A stretch of DNA of 64,000 bases from Macrolepiota albuminosa (lineage: Eukaryota > Basidiomycota > Agaricomycetes > Agaricales > Agaricaceae): positions 930,001-994,000 of the forward strand of contig JAMWFC010000053.1 of the NCBI GenBank assembly GCA_027475525.1, written 5' to 3'. Made by a program: the position numbers and the translations under genes. Below are positions 53,833 to 64,000 of the stretch, piece after piece. Below the pieces are notes generated by a model. It was not told the origin of the DNA and searched no databases. It was given only the letters and a program-made list of their open reading frames with translations. Every line of letters starts with the position of its first letter. Position 1 is the stretch's first letter.

Positions 53833-54568
53833 AGGTTGTTGGAGATGTCATTCGTTTCTCTTCCTTGGCAAGTTAATCTGCCTTGCTCGCGGTCAATCTC
53901 AGGCATCCTTCTATTACCTTGAGTTCGTACCCTTCAGGCTATTTTATTCTCAAACTTGATCATCATACACCAACCTTGACCATCGTCCATAAACGGGACA
54001 CAACGACAAGGCCATTCCTCAACCTCGAACTAAGTTGGAAACAGGTAAGCTGTCTTATTGATTTATCTGTATATCAAGTTTGGGATGCTCATCATGACTG
54101 GTTACTGCAAACTCTTTTTTCCCGACTCACAGGGGTACTCCGAATTTCAGGGGAGGCATAGTACTGTCTCAACTGCTTCTACAAACAATTTGTTAGCATC
54201 CTATACCATCACTTGATCTCCCGTAGAGTCGGGAACTAATACTTGTCGCCGCTTGTGTCTCCGCTGTCTAGGCAGCCGGCCTCTGGCCATCATTTCTTAC
54301 CTTCGGATCCGCATTTTTACACTGACAAATGGAAAAACCTCGATATAACACTGGCTCTTGGATCAATACCAGCTCGAGACGTGCGTGCCGTTACCCCGCT
54401 TGAATGACCCCCTACATACTCTTGGTACCCTGATATTCCGACAACTCTGACCCAGTTCTTCCGCGAATCAACTGTCATGAGACCACACAACCGAGCAATA
54501 TCCGCCCAGGTAGAGCTAAAAACCTTGATAGATTTATGGAACGAAGAAAGACCTCTTGAACTTTTGAA
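53833..54568. promoter_or_regulatory. Divergent intergenic region of DUF5648 and GH44 genes
   Basis: A 736-bp region between two start codons facing away from each other, so it must hold both promoters. No clear TATA box was assigned. A CCCCGC at 54394-54399 fits the carbon-catabolite repressor consensus (SYGGRG on the other strand), but one such hexamer can occur by chance. Short open frames here show no protein features. Confidence 0.4.
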
Positions 54569-57491
54569 ATGTTCGAAATACAAAGGGCACTCATTAGCTT
54601 GGCTTTGTTCATACCCTCTTTCGTGAAAGCAGACGATTTGAGCATCTATTCAGATGGCGCTCTTGCTTCAGGTTGGGAAGACTGGAGTTGGAGTTCCACG
54701 CTCGACTTTGCTGCGACGGACCTTTTCGAAGGGACTAGCAGCATCTCTGTCACTTCCGACGCATATGCAGCTCTCTCTGTGAAGCTGGAGGGCACTTTCC
54801 CAAACTATGCAGGCCTCAGGTTTGACATAGCTGTACGGATTTGCGCCCATTTCTCAATGCTCAGCACTCACCTCTATTCAAAGGGCGCGAACCCAGACGT
54901 TTCCATTTACATACAATCAACCACTGACAACGCTGAGTCTCCGACCATTCCTCTTTCTGCATTCGAACAGACGATCGCGGCCGATGGTTTTACTTCGCTC
55001 TTGATGGACTTCAACGCTTTGCCCGGCACTGGAAGCCCCCTTGTAAGTACTGTATTAAATCGTGTTATGATGGTCTGATAAGAATATTTGGTAATCCAGG
55101 GTACTGATAGCTGGGACCGTATCACTTTCCAGGCTGGCGGAAATGGAGCAACGGTCTGTGCCCGGTTTCGTATTCTTCCTTCCGGTTGCTTACCTCTTCG
55201 TCAGTACCATCTTGATAATATTGTACTTGTCGAGGTACCTATATCATGTATCATTATCCTTAATATCATTCAACTAACTCCTTTCAGTCCATTGTCATCG
55301 CTCCTGAATTTCTCAGCGCTGAACCTCTGACCAACGACATCATCGCCATAACAACACAAGGAGCAGTCAATTTTTCCGATGTCAGCATCACTCTGAATCA
55401 AAAGGTCGTCTTCACCGATTTTTCAGACTTGAACAAAGGACTGAGGGAAGACTTTACAGGCATTGACTGTCAAGAGTAGCAATACCTATAATCCCGTCGA
55501 TACGCCTGCGAAAACAATTACTTATTTGACCCTTTCGTCGTCACTATCCCAAGGAACTCTTCTTATCACGGCCGGAAATTCTACGTTTAGTTGGACTCTT
55601 CCGTCCGTCCAATACGCCAGGTGACCAGAGGACTCATCTGATTTGCGCGGAGTCTGATTGTCAATGCTTAGTATCGTGCAATCTGTTAAACAATCAATCA
55701 ACCCCCACATCTACGGTGTCAATTTCCCGACTAGTGCGAGTTATATCGAGCATCTCGGTGTCACAATGTCTCGCTGGGGTGGCAATGCTGTTACTGCGTA
55801 CAATCCTTTCGGTGGATTTACCAATGCTGGAAGTGACTGGTACTTCGAGAACCGTGCTAGTGACAGTGCTGATGACTGGGTTGGCTGGGTTCAGAATGCG
55901 GGCTCAGCTACGATGTTGACTGTTCCAGCGTATGTTTGGATCATTATCCCTCGCAAAAATGATATGACGAATATCTCATATTAAAGGCTTGACTGGGTAT
56001 CTAAGGATGCTTCCTCCTACTCATATCCCAGAAGCGTATATCCAGGTACTTGTCACTTTTTCTTACATCTACTTGAGCTTACTGCTTGTTCAGACCAAGC
56101 CGGCTTTGACCCATACAATAGTGATGCTGGTAATGGGCTTCTCCCGAACGGTTCATACGTCACACCTCCGGATCAGAACAATGTCTACGTACCCTGGAAT
56201 ACATCGGCTGCAAAGCAGTGGCTCTCTGGAATGAAAAATAAACCGAAAATTGTGACAATTGACAACGAGATTGAGATTGCCTCCAGCACGCACCAAGACA
56301 TGCATCCTTTGTAAGTTTTACTTGTTTTGACGAGAAATACCTTCGTTGTTCATCCAGCCCCAGTTCAGTGGACTATGACGAGGAGCTATCCCGCGTTATT
56401 GATTTTGCAACTGCCGCAAAAGAAGCTATTCCTGGCGTTCTTGTAGGCGCACCCTCGACCTGTTCTTGGTGGTTCTGTAAGCATATATATCAAGTTTTAG
56501 CTCCACTTGACTTATTGATAATCCATCTATCTTAGATTGGACTAGTTCTGTTGGTTATTCCGATAACGCTGCTCACTCGGATATCGACTTCCTCCCCTGG
56601 TTCTTGCAGCAAATGAAGGCTTATGAGAAGGCTAATGGTACACGATTACTTGACTATCTTGATATCCATTATTACTTCCAGGCCGATACAAGTGCCGATG
56701 ATACTGCCGCCAAAGCCCTGCGCCTGAGGATGACCAGAAGTTTATGGGTATGATCAAGTGTTCTATTTTACGGCTGCTCTGATTTTTCACCGAAACAGGA
56801 CACTTCATATGTCGATGAGTCATGGGTCGGTGTTGACCCTCAAAATCATCAATGGGATCCAACTGTAGTAGAACTAGTTCCTCGTTTCAAGACACTAATT
56901 GACATCAACTATCCGGGCACAAAACTGTCAATCGGCGAGTGGTCGTCTACAAAAGATACTGACGTTACTGGCGGTCTTGTTACGGTCGACTCGCTCGGAA
57001 TTTTCGGCCAGTACGGTGTGGATAGCGCAACTTATTGGGCGACGCCGGACGAATTGGGGCCTGTTGGACTAGCGTATTGGCTCTTCAGAGGGTGAGTCGC
57101 AATGAAACACTCTTGCCACAGAAGCTCTGATCGTTCCACAGATATGGCACATATTTTGGAAGCTCAAGTGCCCAGGTCAACTTTTCAAACCCGCAACCCG
57201 ATTTACTGGGGTTATATGCTGGTACTGAAGATGGGTCACTTTCTCTGGTGTTTGTCAACAAGGACCCAGCTAACCCAGTGGCATGGGACCTTGCGAATGT
57301 CCCTTTCGGAAAGTACTTCATGCGACACTTTGGAGGAACTGCCGGCGTTGCTAAGTGGCAGGTAAACCCACCAACTCTCGTCTTTGATCTTCCTATTAAG
57401 AATATGTCATTTTCAGACAAACATTACACTCTCTGCGAACAATTACATTGTTGTACCGCCTTACACTGCAGTTTTCTTGAAACAACTGTAG
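54569..57491 (+). CDS. GH44 endo-beta-1,4-glucanase/xyloglucanase, 14 exons, 740 aa
   Basis: A secreted enzyme that cuts beta-1,4-glucans such as xyloglucan, judged from family GH44. Exons: 54569-54832, 54884-55042, 55100-55153, 55205-55234, 55288-55407, 55460-55602, 55672-55929, 55987-56045, 56094-56310, 56358-56476, 56536-56747, 56799-57091, 57142-57361, 57417-57491. All introns are GT...AG, about 46-69 bp, and the sum is 2223 nt, in frame throughout. Signal peptide is residues 1-21 (ending FVKA), an N-terminal beta-rich module follows (about 22-255), and the GH44 domain starts near SINPHIYGVNFP. The acid/base is Glu421 in VTIDNEIE and the nucleophile is Glu592 in LSIGEWSS. Their spacing (171) is close to that of the characterised Clostridium thermocellum enzyme. 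No cellulose-binding module was recognised. The exon 5 end could be three bases shorter. Confidence 0.9.
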
Positions 57492-57552
57492 ACGCGTGTG
57501 TTTCAGGGGCGTGACATGAAGTATTTAGGCTGTTTGATGTGTATTTAACATG

Positions 57553-57558
57553 AATAAA
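57553..57558 (+). terminator. AATAAA poly(A) signal of the GH44 gene
   Basis: AATAAA lies 61 bases after the GH44 stop codon, within a TGAATAAACCACTCA context. The SINE inserted about 20 bp further on, so it lies at or just past the cleavage site. Confidence 0.55.
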
Positions 57559-57577
57559 CCACTCATGTTATTGAAAA

Positions 57578-57953
57578 CCGTTTTTTTTTGGTAGTATCAC
57601 TGTGGACACTGTAGACAGCGCTTCAGTAGTCAGCCTCTATGGGTCAGAATATGGCAGAATTCTCTGTACTCCATGAAGTTACCAGGGTAGAAATGCCTTT
57701 ATGCACAAATCCCAGATTTTTGTCAGAGAGACAGTGTGGGACTCAATAGCCTTTTTGGCCTATAATACTCACTAAACCTCCCCTGCATGGCTGACATCCA
57801 GGCACCCCATGGATGTATTGAAAATGTACCTAGGTGGTGGGAGACACAGTTTGAACCCAGAGCCTCCTGCTGCATTATGTCAGCAGAGGGGCCACTCAAG
57901 GGGTTGGACTTTTACGGCATTGCCATTACACCATGCATCCCCCTTGAAAAGTG
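57578..57953 (-). mobile_element. tRNA-headed SINE with LINE-like 3' tail
   Basis: A short non-coding element on the minus strand, flanked by a perfect 7-bp duplication TTGAAAA (57571-57577 and 57954-57960). Its 5' part starts GGGGGATGCATGGTGTAATG and has a tRNA-like A box (TGGTGTAATGG) and B box (GGTTCAAAC), so Pol III transcription is likely. Its 3' part shares blocks with the LINE A and LINE B 3' ends: GGTAGTATCACTGTGG, GAAATGCC, CAGTGTGGGACTCA and the CCTATA..TCACTAAACC box. It ends in a poly(A) seen as a T run at 57581-57589. It depends on LINE machinery by inference. Confidence 0.75.
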
Positions 57954-57960
57954 CTTTTTG

Positions 57961-58218
57961 ATAGCAGGCTGGAGAGCCTTGGTAATGAGAAATAACTGGT
58001 GTGAAATCATAAGATAAAGGTGTAACAAAAGTAAAGGTTGAATATAGTCAGAGCAGTTACTATTGATAGATATCTATCACTTAATGTGAGCTAATGAGTA
58101 AGAGTACATGATACAGAAAAAAAGTAAAAGAACAAGGATAGGAAGGAGTTCAAATGCAGAACCTTTTGTTGAAGTGGAAACAAAATAAAGGATTATTGGA
58201 TTTATGTGATAGCTTTTG
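57961..58218. other. Intergenic AT-rich spacer
   Basis: It lies between the SINE and the poly(A) end of LINE B. Short open frames only; no gene was seen. Confidence 0.5.
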
Positions 58219-58383
58219 TTTTTTTTTTTAGTGGTTCTATAGTCCCTTAGACGTATCTGCAATATGCTAGCTTCTAATGGACAGAAAGGGTGGTGTTTAG
58301 TTCTTTAAGCATAAATTTTACGGCCCACTACAGGGAAATGCCATTACACACTGAGTGTGGGGCTCAGTCGTTGTCCTGGGGCA

Positions 58384-61300
58384 TCATCTATTCCTTCCCA
58401 GGGGTCTTTCAATGCCTATACCCACTAAAACCCTGCTTGCCGCTTTCCACGCATTCTTCAAATACCTGGTATTATCCGGTAGAATATTTATCCATGTATC
58501 TTTAACCAGTCTTTCGTTTGTGGCTTTGCTGCGGTATCTCCTTTCATCTGATGCTAGGCAGTCGAGTTTTAGTCTCCTGGCAATCCTCGCCCTCCATCTG
58601 GCTACGATGTCCTCGCGCATAGGAATCCTGTCAGGGTCCGCCTCTCTCTGTATTTTCCATTTGCACCTGAGCTTCCAAATTAGGTGGGCAGATTCTGATA
58701 CCGTGATCTGGTACATTCGTGCTCCTGCTTCTGTCATCCTTCCTTTTGTGTACTGAGGGCGTATCATGTGTATTCCCAGGATCCCGCCTATACTAGGCTT
58801 TGTCTATTTGATGCCACATCTCCAGACGGTTTCCTGACCTGTCTGGGTGCATTCCATCAGGATGTGGTTCATATCGTCCATCGTGCTGCATTCGTGGCAT
58901 CTGCCTCTTTGTTCGTACCCAGGTATCTTTTCCCAGTATTCACCCAGCTTATATGCATTATGGGTCGCCTTCCACACAAAGGCTTTCACCTCCTTTGTCA
59001 GGGTTTTATTCTTTAGCGAGGACCAGATTCTTTTGTCCATAGGTAGTTCTCCGTTCGCTTCTTTTACTGCCCACCTAATCATGTCTAGATTTATGCACGT
59101 TCCTCTTCTGTATGGGGTCGGCTTCAACTTGATGATCCCCTTGTAGAGTATGGATTGCGTGGCCATGCTGAGTTTGACGCCGTTGTGGGAGAGGCCTTGG
59201 ACTGGGGTCAGATCCAGGTCTGCTGGTGGGTCTTTCTTTGTTCTCTCCTTTGCCAGTTCGTCTGCTCTCTCGTTTCTCTGTAGGCCGCTGTGTCCCCTCA
59301 CTTTCATGAAGGTCGTGGTTCCACTTCTTGCTCTGAGGTGTGATGCTATAAGGTGGAAGATTTCCTTGTTCTCGACCCCTATCCAGCCACCATCCTCCCA
59401 TTTTGTCAGGTTCCTTGTTAGGCCATCTATCGCGATCTGGGAGTCGCTCAGTATTACTAGGTGCACGTTTCCCTGCGTTAGTTTGGCAGCTTGCAGAATT
59501 GCCATGATTTCTCCTGCATTGTTTGATTGATTTATATTCCTTGGTAGGGCTATTGCCTGGTTTCCTGGCTGGTCGTCACCATACCAAACTCCGGCACCTG
59601 CCTTGGCATTCTTGCATCCGTTATCTGTGCATGATCTGTCTGTGTACACTTCAATTATTTCTCGTGTACCTGTATTGTTCATTGGTGCTCGTGTGTCTTC
59701 ATTCACTGTTGTTGTCTTTGTGAAAACTCTGAAGCCTTCCCATAGGGAGTTCTTGGTTGCGGTGTCTTTATTGAAGGGGGTGGCTGTACCGCTGTCTCGT
59801 GAGAGGTATTCTGGGGGGGTTGCTGGTGTGTTATCATCTTCCTGGGATGCACATTCCTCGAGTGGGTTCCATTTTTTGTCAAGTTTTCCTATTAATGCTG
59901 CTGCGGCTTTCCCACATCTATTTGGGTCTGTGCATCTGTTTTTCTGGGCCAACTTACATTTTGGGCATTTGCAGTTTTGTCATGGGTTATGCTCTGGATT
60001 TGTATTTCTTGAGGTATCTCTGATCAGCTCAAGTAGACCACCCACTGTCGTTATGCCATGGTTCATACGCTGGCATTTTGCGGCTGCCATATTGTACCCA
60101 ACGTACTTTATTCCGGTCAGGCCTGTGTGGTGCCAGATGGGCATTTCAAGTTTGAGGGCTGGTTCAAGTTTTATTGGTGTGAAGGCAACTTTATGTTTCT
60201 TTGCCGTCTTTATCATTTTCTTTAGGGGTGCAGGTATGTCACTGCCCCCGCTCCTGGTATTGACATTTATGTCCTGGAGGAATGTGTTAAAGTACATCTT
60301 GGGGTCATTTATCTTAGCTTTGTTTGTTATGTTCATGCCTATTAGATCGTCTGCTATTGTCGCCCAAGTCGGTCGTTGTTCATTTAGTTTAAGGTACCTT
60401 TTAACTTTCATTATTTGAATTGCCTCATTTCTTGACCATATGTCTAGGAGCTTCTTTTCTCCTTGTTTGAGTGGTCTATAGAGGGTTTCCAGTCCAATGG
60501 TAGGGTGGCTTGAAGAGTCCCAGAAGAAATTTTGGATTATCCTCTCCAGTCTGAGCTCTATTTCTGGTGGCATTCCTTGTACGGTTGTTTTGTATTGTGT
60601 TCTTCCTCCCACCACCATGCTAACAATCAACCTCTTTCCTTCAATTGTAGGGTGACCTCTTGACCATCTTTCTAGCTCGCTCGTTATCTTTTCCAGGGTG
60701 GGTGTCCAGATACTTGTGTTCTCTACATTGTTGCCAATAAAGGCTCCCAGTACCCAGGTAGCTTCTCCCTCAGCTGCAATGTGCAGAGCTGATGGTATCG
60801 GTTCATTGTTTTTCTTTACTTTCCTTGTATTGATTAGGTTTTCTCTAAACCTCTTGTTCCCAATTGGAATTAAGGTTGTTTTGAGAGTATTAAATCTCGC
60901 CCCTGAGGCGGCGCATCATTTGTCTAAGATTTTCTGAAGACTCTCCAGGTTATCATCTTTGGAGAGGTAAACTGTTGTGTCGTCTGCAAACAGTTTTACT
61001 ATTAGTCTTTCTGCATCCTCACTTGTTTTGATGCCATTTAGGTCTGACTTGCGCAACATTTGTGCCAGGGACTCAATCGCCAGGTTGAATAGCAGGCAGG
61101 ACATTGGGTCCCCCTGCCTGACTCCTCTCGTTACTTTGTAGGGTATTCCTTTTTCACCATTTAATATAACTGTTGTCTCAGCGTTTTTGTATAGCGCTTT
61201 CATTGTATCTATCAGGGTTTTAGGAAAGCGGAGTTTCTTCAAAGTTTTCCACAGGAAAGCATGTCTTATTTTGTCGTAGGCCTTTTCTTGGTCCAGGCAC

Positions 61301-63465
61301 ACAATCATTCTGTTGACTCCTCTCCTCTCTCCCCATTCTAGGATAAGTGTGGCCAGTTCTGTCTGGTCCTCGATTCTACGGCCTTTCATAAAGCCAGCCT
61401 GATCTTCGTGTATCAGGCAGGGGGCCACTTCTGCTAGTCTATTTGTGATGGCTTTCATGAGTATTTTGTAGTCTGTGTTTAGTACAGTTATAGGTCTATA
61501 ATTACTTATGTCTGTGCGATCCTTGCTCTTATATCTCGGACAGAGCCAGCCTTCTGCAAAGTTTGTTCCCTCTGAGACACCGTATCTCTTGATGTCATTG
61601 TATATAATCATGAGGTACTTTGCTACGTTGAAACCTTCTTTGTCGTTTCTCATTTTCTCGTTTGTTTCCTCCTCGGTGTCTGCCTTGCTCTTCTTCTGGG
61701 GTAGTAGGGTCTTCCAGACCTCATGTGCTATTCCGTCAAGGCCAGCTGCTTTGCCATTGGGGAGCTGCCTGATTGCCTCATATACCTCCTCTTCCGTGAG
61801 CATTTCTCCCAGTTCCTTTCTTTGTTGCTCATCTAGTTTTCTATCTATATGACTCAGGACCTTTTTTACGGTCTTACGGTGTCTCCTAAAGTCTGTGATT
61901 GGGTCCTGTGTTTGCATGGTCTTGTGGTACTTGCTTGCTAGAGTTGCCATGGATTTTGATCTTCGTACCAGTGGTTTAGTACTCTCGTCAGTATTTTTTA
62001 GTGCTGCGATGTAGTCTTTTGGTTTGGATTCCTTGTTTGCATTGATCCAGTATTTCTTTAGTGTCTCCCCCTCTAGAAAGAATCTGGTAGCGGTGTTGTC
62101 CCTTGTTCTGCCTAGTTTGACCTTTTTTAGATGTCTTATTCTTTCGTCGATAATAGCAGATTCTTCGCTTTTGGTCATTACATCCACTTCCAAATTGTTG
62201 AGCACTCGGGCTTTTTCAACCTCCAGGTTTTTTATTTTTGTATCTATTTTTGAGGTAGCTTGCTTCGAGAAAGCTCTCACTGTTCTTACTAAGTCCTCCT
62301 TCATCTGTTTGTGGACTGTTTGTGGGTTGTTTTGTTCAGACCTGTGCTTTTCTGCCACCTCTGCTTCGGCTTGGTACCTTTTTCCTATCTCTTTTAGCAG
62401 CTTTATCAGTTTCGGGTTCTCCAGCAGGAAGACTGGCATGGAGTACCTCCCAGGGCCTTGGTATGGGATCCAGGGGTTTAGTATCCGGTTGCTTACAAGT
62501 GAGTGGTTGGTGGTAATTCCTATCCTCTCTATTGCCCAGCTATTGCAGAACTTTAGTAGGTCCTGTCTTACGTATATTCTATCAATCCTTGACTGGGTAG
62601 TGTTGTTCTCGACCCAGAAGGAAAAGTCTAGTGTGCTAGGGTTCTCATCTCGCCATCCATCTGTCATGCGGAAAAGATTTTTTAGGTCGTTTAGAGCACT
62701 TACTGCAGGCTCAGGGTCACTGTGGGGTGGTAGTCGGTCTGCAGATTCCTCAACCAGGTTAAAGTCGCCTAGCATGTATAACGGTTTCTCCAATTTCTTG
62801 GATACCCACTTACTTCTAACACTTGTCCAGAAGTCTCAGTTTTCCTGGTAACTGTTCAGGGCATATATTGCTAGGCATGTGAAATTTATTTCAGGTGTCC
62901 AAGGTAGGGATAGTAGGATTGCCCTGCCTTTGCTTACTTCCTCTACGTTTGCTTCCTTCTAGCGGGTAGAGCTTTTGTTTAGGACAAATGCTACCCCCAT
63001 CCTGTTGGGTGTGTTTTTGTCTATTGAGGATACTATGTGTATTCTCTTTTCATATACCTTGTTCAGTCTACGACATTTTTCTTGTGTCAGGTGCGTTTCT
63101 TGGAGCGCCAGTATGTCCACCTTATTTTGGAGCACCATTAGGTTTATCTCACTCCATTTCTCTGATGTTCCTTCAGAGCCGCCTCCTCTCATATTTAGAG
63201 AGGCGACCTTAAAGCCACCACGTTTATGTTTTTTTGTTTTGGTCCTGGGCTCATCTCCATTCTGCCATTCTTCAGATGCTTCTGTAGGCTCATCAGGGCC
63301 CCAGAATGTCCCCCCTTCTTGGGGTTCGGATGCTTCCTGTGCATTCGATGCAGGCTCTCTGCAGGCTTCTGTAGCCTGTACCTGCTGTGGGCCTCCGCCT
63401 CCGTCGTCTTGTCAGGGATCATCAGGAGGATGACCGGCGGCCTTGTCATTGCTCCCTCCCCCCAT
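58384..63465 (-). pseudogene. LINE B ORF2: endonuclease, RT, RNase H
   Basis: One frame of about 1690 codons from a likely ATG at 63465. It has an acidic N-terminal stretch, an AP-endonuclease (ASLNMRGG, LALQETHL with Glu near 120, LGDFNLV), and a coiled-coil-like linker. RT follows (GKAAGLDGIAHEVW, NYRPITVLNTDYK, VRQGDPMSCLLFN, FADD near 827). After a post-RT region comes a CX2C-type cluster (CKCPKCK) near 59960. RNase H (VYTDRS, AGEIMAIL, ILSDSQ, VRGHSGLQRNERADELA from about 1268) precedes a C-terminal tail of about 400 residues. In-frame stops lie at about 63421, 62959, 62860, 60916, 59980 and 58804. Catalytic residues of RT and RNase H are intact, so it died recently. Confidence 0.88.
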
Positions 63466-63678
63466 CAAGGAGTTGTTGCTGTAGACCTGTATATAATCAC
63501 CTATGTTAGTATATTCAATCAATTGTTCACTTATCATCATGTTTGTTAGAGGGGGTTGAGATGTTTAGTCTCAGGGGGGGGTGTCAGGGTGCTTTTATGT
63601 CTTATTCCTTTGGCAAAGCTTGCATACTCTATAGTCGCATTTTGATAGAGAAAAAAAATAACTGGCACAGGGTGTATT

Positions 63679-64000
63679 CTACATTCTGCCTCGACCTCTG
63701 AATGCTCGACCTCTGCCTCTGTTCCTGTGTGTACTTCCTCTATCAGACGACTGGTGCCTCATTTATACTCTCTTAAACCTACGTGCATTACTGTTCGCAT
63801 CCTCATCTGCAAATTTGTTTGTGCCTGTGACGTCTCCTAGGCCATCTGGCTTATAGCCCAGCCATCCCAGTATTTTGGAGAAGGAGCAGTTGAATGAGTC
63901 GTGGTCAGCTGACTTACAGCCTGTGCACAGTGGTTGGTCGTTTGTCATGGCATACCCCTTTCCAAAGCCTATCGTTTTGAAGTGGCATGCTTGCATTTTC
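63679..64000 (-). pseudogene. LINE B ORF1, C-terminal part (CCHC knuckle)
   Basis: The end of the Gag-like ORF1 that binds LINE RNA. It contains the knuckle CTGCKSADHDSFNC (C-X2-C-X4-H-X4-C), a GWLGYKPDG segment, and an RG-rich end (RGRGRAFRGRGR) after one TAA at about 63763. The same layout occurs in LINE A ORF1. The N-terminus lies beyond the window. Confidence 0.75.

Larger units (their letters stand above)
58219..64000 (-). mobile_element. LINE B: Tad1-like non-LTR retrotransposon, 5' end outside the window
   Basis: Read on the minus strand: end of ORF1 (63679-64000), a gap of about 210 bp, ORF2 (58384-63465), a 3' untranslated part, and a poly(A) (T run 58219-58229). It is a better preserved relative of LINE A. 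ORF2 stays in one frame and is spoiled only by about six in-frame stops, most explicable by C-to-T changes. No target duplication could be checked because the 5' end is missing. Confidence 0.88.

Noticed and set aside
59603..60418. 271-codon plus-strand open frame
   Set aside because: Shadow of LINE B ORF2, which has clear RNase H and RT motifs on the other strand.
62024..62851. 275-codon plus-strand open frame
   Set aside because: Antisense to the LINE B ORF2 region between endonuclease and RT; composition is Ser/Phe/Leu-rich as expected for a shadow.

Overview
This window looks like nuclear DNA of a mushroom-forming basidiomycete (Agaricomycetes). The evidence is fungal-style introns of about 50 bp in two host genes, a GH44 glycosidase, and several layers of Ty3/gypsy, Ty1/copia, Tad1-like LINE, pogo and tyrosine-recombinase remnants. 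Nothing bacterial is present: there are no operons and no Shine-Dalgarno-led gene runs. Most of the 64 kb is a graveyard of nested transposable elements. The only intact host genes seen lie at 53.2-57.5 kb.

Layout. 1-878 holds LTR fragments (families here named G and D). 879-17407 is an old minus-strand LINE (LINE A: ORF1, endonuclease, RT, RNase H). It is split by a young full-length gypsy element (Gypsy A, 3389-12961) with a 2897-residue open polyprotein, two LTRs and a perfect 5-bp target duplication. 17408-30465 holds Gypsy B (minus). B is decayed, carries an extra long ORF after integrase, has a solo LTR G inside pol, and has its gag 5' half inverted between two opposite copies of a copia LTR. 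30466-33945 is an internally deleted copia element. 33946-39730 is a pile-up of gypsy gag (minus), an LTR of family E, and gypsy pol (plus). 39731-48667 contains more E LTRs, one with a nested solo LTR D and two forming a large inverted repeat. They surround an eroded antisense gene-like region that seems to have introns. 48668-53123 holds very CpG-poor fossils: a pogo transposase, an LTR D relative, a tyrosine recombinase, a tRNA-like sequence and a copia RT scrap.

53219-57491 is the host island: a small secreted DUF5648 protein (minus) and, divergently, a secreted GH44 endo-glucanase/xyloglucanase gene of 14 exons (740 aa). Both fit a plant-cell-wall-degrading fungus. A tRNA-headed SINE (57578-57953) sits just after the GH44 poly(A) signal. 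Its 3' tail resembles the 3' end of the LINE family. 58219-64000 is a second, better preserved LINE copy (LINE B) that runs off the window.

Most notable observations: five tandem duplications of the same 77-bp period in unrelated repeats, which suggests a k-mer assembly artefact; a LTR-mediated inversion that can be read from target duplications and reading frame; the SINE/LINE tail sharing; long unidentified C-terminal coding in two gypsy families; and contrasting CpG decay that orders the insertions by age.
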